The translations under genes were made by a program, and so were the position numbers. Source: a virus. Taken from it: DNA of 40,167 nt. Every line of letters starts with the position of its first letter. Position 1 is the stretch's first letter. This document shows, one piece after another, positions 37,603 to 40,167 of this stretch. The notes below the pieces were generated by a model. That model worked only from the letters and a program-made list of their open reading frames with translations, did no database searches and was not told where the DNA came from. Location of the stretch: the IMG/VR virus record IMGVR_UViG_3300046517_000351, positions 1 through 40,167 of that record; one strand, 5' to 3'.

Positions 37603-37974
37603 CTACGGCGTCTCGGTTGGCTCTCCGGGCGTCGTCGGCGGTTTGGGATGTCGGGTGTTCCACCAGTGGTCGAGTAGGATGCCGACGCCCACCCCGAGAC
37701 AGAATACCAGCCACAGGAACCACGCGCCGATCAGCCGCCCGAGATGGCCGTCCTGCTCAACCAGCGCCTCGCCCGTCCGCCCGGCGTAATACAGCGTCCC
37801 GAGGAACCCAAGGAACGCGACCGTGACGATGGTACGGATCGATGCCAGACGCCATGTCAGGAGCGGCTTTTGGGGTTGCGCCAGAACGAGCCCCCCGAGC
37901 ACCCCGCCGAGTACGGCCACCGACACCCCGCCCAATGTCCACACGGACAGAAAATCATTCCCGAAGGTGTCCAT
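37603..37974 (-). CDS. membrane protein at the end of the tail operon
   Basis: This 123-aa protein has three hydrophobic helices (about 14-32, 45-63, 78-101) and a short Pro-rich cytoplasmic-type tail (HPKPPTTPGEPTETP). Its ATG forms TGATG with the preceding stop. It follows a small membrane/coiled-coil protein, and the pair may be a lysis unit (holin plus partner). No holin family is recognisable and a membrane role in entry is also possible. Confidence 0.65.
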   Translation of the reverse strand: MDTFGNDFLSVWTLGGVSVAVLGGVLGGLVLAQPQKPLLTWRLASIRTIVTVAFLGFLGTLYYAGRTGEALVEQDGHLGRLIGAWFLWLVFCLGVGVGILLDHWWNTRHPKPPTTPGEPTETP

Positions 37975-38309
37975 CAGGACCTCCTTCCCCCCGTGTTCGG
38001 ACGCGGCCTGTTCCCGGTCAGGCGATACAACTCGACGAGTTCGGCATGCGTCCTGTTGACTTGCGCTTCGAGTTCGTCGTTGCGCTTTTCCGCTGCTTCG
38101 AGCCTGGGTTGGCACGACTCCAACTCCGTGACCCGGGCAGACAGTATGTCGATCCGGCCCTTTTGGGCGGTGATCAATGCCGCCTGTTCTGTCTCGACCG
38201 AGCGAGCCAGCCCGGGCAACCCGAACTTCCGGGAGGCGAACGCCCCGACGATGTACGTCAAGATCGTGGCCGTGGCCCCGATAAACGCTGCCCACTCGAC
38301 CTCTGTCAT
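37974..38309 (-). CDS. membrane-anchored coiled-coil protein
   Basis: This 111-aa protein has one N-terminal membrane helix (WAAFIGATATILTYIVGAF), then a long charged coiled coil (RIDILSARVTELESCQPRLE, AEKRNDELEAQVNRTHAELV) and a basic end (RPRPNTGGRRS). The topology resembles small lysis proteins with an attached coiled coil (spanin- or XhlA-like). Its ATG overlaps the stop of the adhesin gene (ATGA at 38306-38309). It is probably a partner of the membrane protein that follows. Confidence 0.68.
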   Translation of the reverse strand: MTEVEWAAFIGATATILTYIVGAFASRKFGLPGLARSVETEQAALITAQKGRIDILSARVTELESCQPRLEAAEKRNDELEAQVNRTHAELVELYRLTGNRPRPNTGGRRS

Positions 38310-39760
38310 TTTGCGACACGGGCGATTACCATGCCGTCAGCGCCATCGCCGCCCTTGGGAGCCGTGCCCGAGCCGTTCCACGCCGCGCCGCCGCCGCCGC
38401 TCCCGGAGTTCGCCGTCGCATTGTTGCCCGCGCTGTTCGTCTGCGCGCCGCCCGCCCCTGAGCCGTTGTTGCCGGTACCCGCGCCGCCCGGAGTCGCACG
38501 AGCGCCGCCGCCGCCGCCGCCGCACATGCCGCCCGTCGAGACGCCGTACGTCGGAGGAACCCACGACGCGAACGCCGTGGTGCCCGTGCCGCCATTGCCC
38601 GTGCCGTCGCCATTGACGCCCGCCCCCGCGTACCCGCCGCCCCCGCCGCCCTTGCCGGTGCCCGCTGTGTTCGGGGTGTACGAATGCGCGCCCGCGTTGC
38701 CGACGCCCGACGACGAGCCGCCCGCGATGTTTGGACGTCCGCCGCCGCCGCCGCCCGATCCAGTTGCAGAGCCGCCCGTCAGACCCGCGCCGCCGCCATG
38801 CCCGCCGCCATGCGCCGTGGTCCCGGAGATGGAACTGTCGCCGCCGTCTGTGCCGCTTTGGGGAGATGCGGACGCGATGCCGCCCGGACCGAACGCGCCG
38901 ACTGTGACCGCGAGCGTCGTGGACACGCTAACCCCCATCGCCGTGACCGCTTCGCCCGCCCCTCCGCCGCCGCCCGCCTGATTGCCGCCGCCGCCCCCCG
39001 CGCCGATCAACAGGAAATCCGCCGTGAGCGGAGTCGCGACGGTCAAGGTGTTCGAGCCGGAGGTCGTGAACGCGCAGTAGTAGAAATCGTCGTCCTCGTA
39101 GGCAGTACCACCCGACAGCGGGTTCGAACCGTAGGAACGCACGATCGACACTGTGACCGCGCGCCAGAGCGCCGACTGGCCAGTCTGGTTCGAGGTTGGA
39201 GTCGCGCCGTCGCCCGTCCACCAATCGCCGCCCGCGTTGCCGCTCGATCGCGTGGTGTAGGACGTGACGGTCTGACTTTTGGTCGTGGTCCCGGTGTTGA
39301 CCCAATCGAACCCGACTGCCGTCGAACCGATCGAGATGCCCGGCACGGTTGACACGCCAGACGAGGCGCCGCTAAGTGGCGTTGCCGCTCGATATCCCGC
39401 GTTGCGATAGACGGTGACCCCGACGCGCTGTGCGTTTGACCACGTGCCGGACGACGTGTCCCCGGATTGAAGGTAGCGATATCCGAGTTTTGCCGGAGCG
39501 CCCGCGATGTCAGTCGTCGGGATTGTCGTCCAGCCCGCCGGGGTGGTGATCGCCGACGTCGAGCCGATCGCGAACACGAACGCGAGGTCGCCGGGGAGAG
39601 TGCCCGCCGGGAGGTTGACGTTGTTCGCGGAACCGGAGTTCGACGCCGAACCGACGAACGACGTGACGGGCGGGAACCGGTACGGGTTGATCTGAAAGTA
39701 CGAGATGAACGCCGGGGCGAGCGACCACGCGAGCAGCAGTGCGAGAATGACTTGGATCAC
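38306..39760 (-). CDS. glycine-rich tail adhesin-like protein
   Basis: This 484-aa protein begins with a hydrophobic helix (VILALLLAWSLAPAFISYF). Residues 30-230 are beta-rich and Thr/Ser-rich (SFVGSASNSGSANNVNLPAG, TVTSYTTRSSGNAGGDW). From about 250 it is dominated by Gly runs (LIGAGGGGGNQAGGGGGAGE, then many GGGGGG blocks up to the C-terminus at DGADGMVIARVAK), the pattern of polyglycine-sandwich adhesins and Gly_rich_2 domains at phage tail tips. It likely recognises the host surface. It lies directly after the tail-tip zincin gene (ATGA overlap at 39757-39760). Confidence 0.75.
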   Translation of the reverse strand: MIQVILALLLAWSLAPAFISYFQINPYRFPPVTSFVGSASNSGSANNVNLPAGTLPGDLAFVFAIGSTSAITTPAGWTTIPTTDIAGAPAKLGYRYLQSGDTSSGTWSNAQRVGVTVYRNAGYRAATPLSGASSGVSTVPGISIGSTAVGFDWVNTGTTTKSQTVTSYTTRSSGNAGGDWWTGDGATPTSNQTGQSALWRAVTVSIVRSYGSNPLSGGTAYEDDDFYYCAFTTSGSNTLTVATPLTADFLLIGAGGGGGNQAGGGGGAGEAVTAMGVSVSTTLAVTVGAFGPGGIASASPQSGTDGGDSSISGTTAHGGGHGGGAGLTGGSATGSGGGGGGRPNIAGGSSSGVGNAGAHSYTPNTAGTGKGGGGGGYAGAGVNGDGTGNGGTGTTAFASWVPPTYGVSTGGMCGGGGGGARATPGGAGTGNNGSGAGGAQTNSAGNNATANSGSGGGGAAWNGSGTAPKGGDGADGMVIARVAK

Positions 39761-40167
39761 GGCTTGGTGCCGAGCAGGGTCGCCTTCAAGCCGATCGCCG
39801 TGCCGTCGCCGATCTGGGTGCAGGTTATGAGGATCACATCGTCGTCGGCGAACGCGCTAACCGAGATCACCGGGGGAGTCGCTGCCGTGACACTTGTGAG
39901 TTCGGTGTTGTCAATCGTGATCGTCGTGGACAGGACCGTCGTGCCGTTCTTCCGGACATCGACGGTGAGGATCGACCCGGTCGCCTGTGCGGTCTTTAGG
40001 CTTGCGCGAACTCCCGTCAGGGTGAACGCGCATGGAGCGCGGAAAGTCACGCTAGATGCCGTCGTGACCGCCGACAGTTCGTTCGACAGTGCCGCCTCGA
40101 TAGCGACGAAATCCGACCGCCCGTGGACGTGGTCCCGGTGCGCCGCCGTGCCCGCAGACCCGGTCGC
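39757..40167 (-). CDS. C-terminal part of the tail fibre/zincin protein (continues from 1-1987)
   Basis: This is the end of the gene cut by the window. From 40040 the frame encodes RAPCAFTLTGVRASLKTAQA and a beta-rich end (TVLSTTITIDNTELTSVTAA, ISVSAFADDDVILITCTQIG) finishing at LLGTKP. Bases 40041-40167 repeat the left edge and are counted once in the circle. The last 97 residues resemble a compact beta domain of a fibre tip (hydrogen-bonded strands with ITCTQIGDG), a plausible trimerisation or receptor-binding head. Confidence 0.85.
   Translation of the reverse strand, partial: ATGSAGTAAHRDHVHGRSDFVAIEAALSNELSAVTTASSVTFRAPCAFTLTGVRASLKTAQATGSILTVDVRKNGTTVLSTTITIDNTELTSVTAATPPVISVSAFADDDVILITCTQIGDGTAIGLKATLLGTKP
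40041..40167. repeat. right copy of 127-bp terminal direct repeat
   Basis: These bases are identical to 1-127. Removing one copy gives a circle of 40,040 bp with an intact 757-codon tail gene across the join. Confidence 0.95.

Noticed and set aside
1-40167. CRISPR arrays, tRNA genes, insertion sequences
   Set aside because: No regularly spaced repeats, no cloverleaf-like segments in the few short gaps between genes, and no transposase or inverted-repeat ends were seen by eye.

Overview
This window is an essentially complete genome of a tailed dsDNA bacteriophage (Caudoviricetes). The gene order is that of a siphovirus: small terminase, large terminase, portal, MuF, protease/scaffold, HK97-type major capsid protein, head-tail connectors, tail tube, tail chaperones, tape measure, tail tip. 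The first 127 bases recur exactly as the last 127 (1-127 = 40041-40167). One tail gene reads in frame across the junction, so the molecule is circular or circularly permuted, about 40,040 bp, and the window is cut inside that gene. The DNA is very GC-rich by eye and every supported gene lies on the minus strand. Many genes overlap by 1-4 bases (ATGA, GTGA, TTGA). GTG and TTG starts are common, even for capsid, tape measure and terminase. The host cannot be read directly. GC-rich DNA, strong GGAGG ribosome sites, consensus sigma70-type promoters and an actinophage-holin-like protein suggest a GC-rich bacterium, possibly an actinobacterium.

Transcription runs from high to low coordinates. (1) 37.5-31.2 kb is the early block: short genes and small operons, most with their own strong promoter (TTGACA, 17-18 bp, TG-n-TTTAAT) followed by a conserved GC-rich inverted repeat and a ribosome site. 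The products are mostly Cys-rich proteins of unknown function; two of them, plus one in the next block, share a CxCGCGG...PGHDA module. (2) 31.2-27.9 kb holds recombination and replication genes: YqaJ-type exonuclease, ERF-like annealing protein, HNH nuclease, and a possible replication protein with direct repeats inside its gene. (3) 27.8-23.2 kb is a nucleotide-metabolism operon: VRR-NUC nuclease, an adenylosuccinate-synthetase homologue carrying the PurZ-type Asp-to-Ser change, an adenylate-kinase-like P-loop kinase, and a dUTPase fused to a nucleoside-deoxyribosyltransferase-like domain.

(4) 23.2-15.6 kb starts the late genes: acidic peptide, papain-fold peptidase candidate, terminase, head decoration, portal with a ParB/sulfiredoxin-like tail, and MuF fused to a zincin metallopeptidase. 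The MuF frame has no ordinary start. It lies in the -1 frame of the portal, just past an in-frame C_CCU_UUC heptamer, so a portal-MuF frameshift fusion is likely. (5) 14.8 kb down to 1, continuing from 40040 to 37.6 kb, is the capsid and tail operon. It includes a second -1 frameshift candidate (CGA_AAG) in the tail chaperones, a tape measure with four tandem repeats, a tail protein with a zincin-like domain and four HxH motifs, and a glycine-rich adhesin-like protein.

I see no integrase, repressor, DNA polymerase, tRNA, CRISPR array or insertion sequence. The phage therefore looks lytic and reliant on host polymerase. The most interesting parts are the PurZ-centred nucleotide cassette, which may mean 2-aminoadenine in the genome, the repeated promoter/leader module, and the portal-MuF-zincin arrangement.
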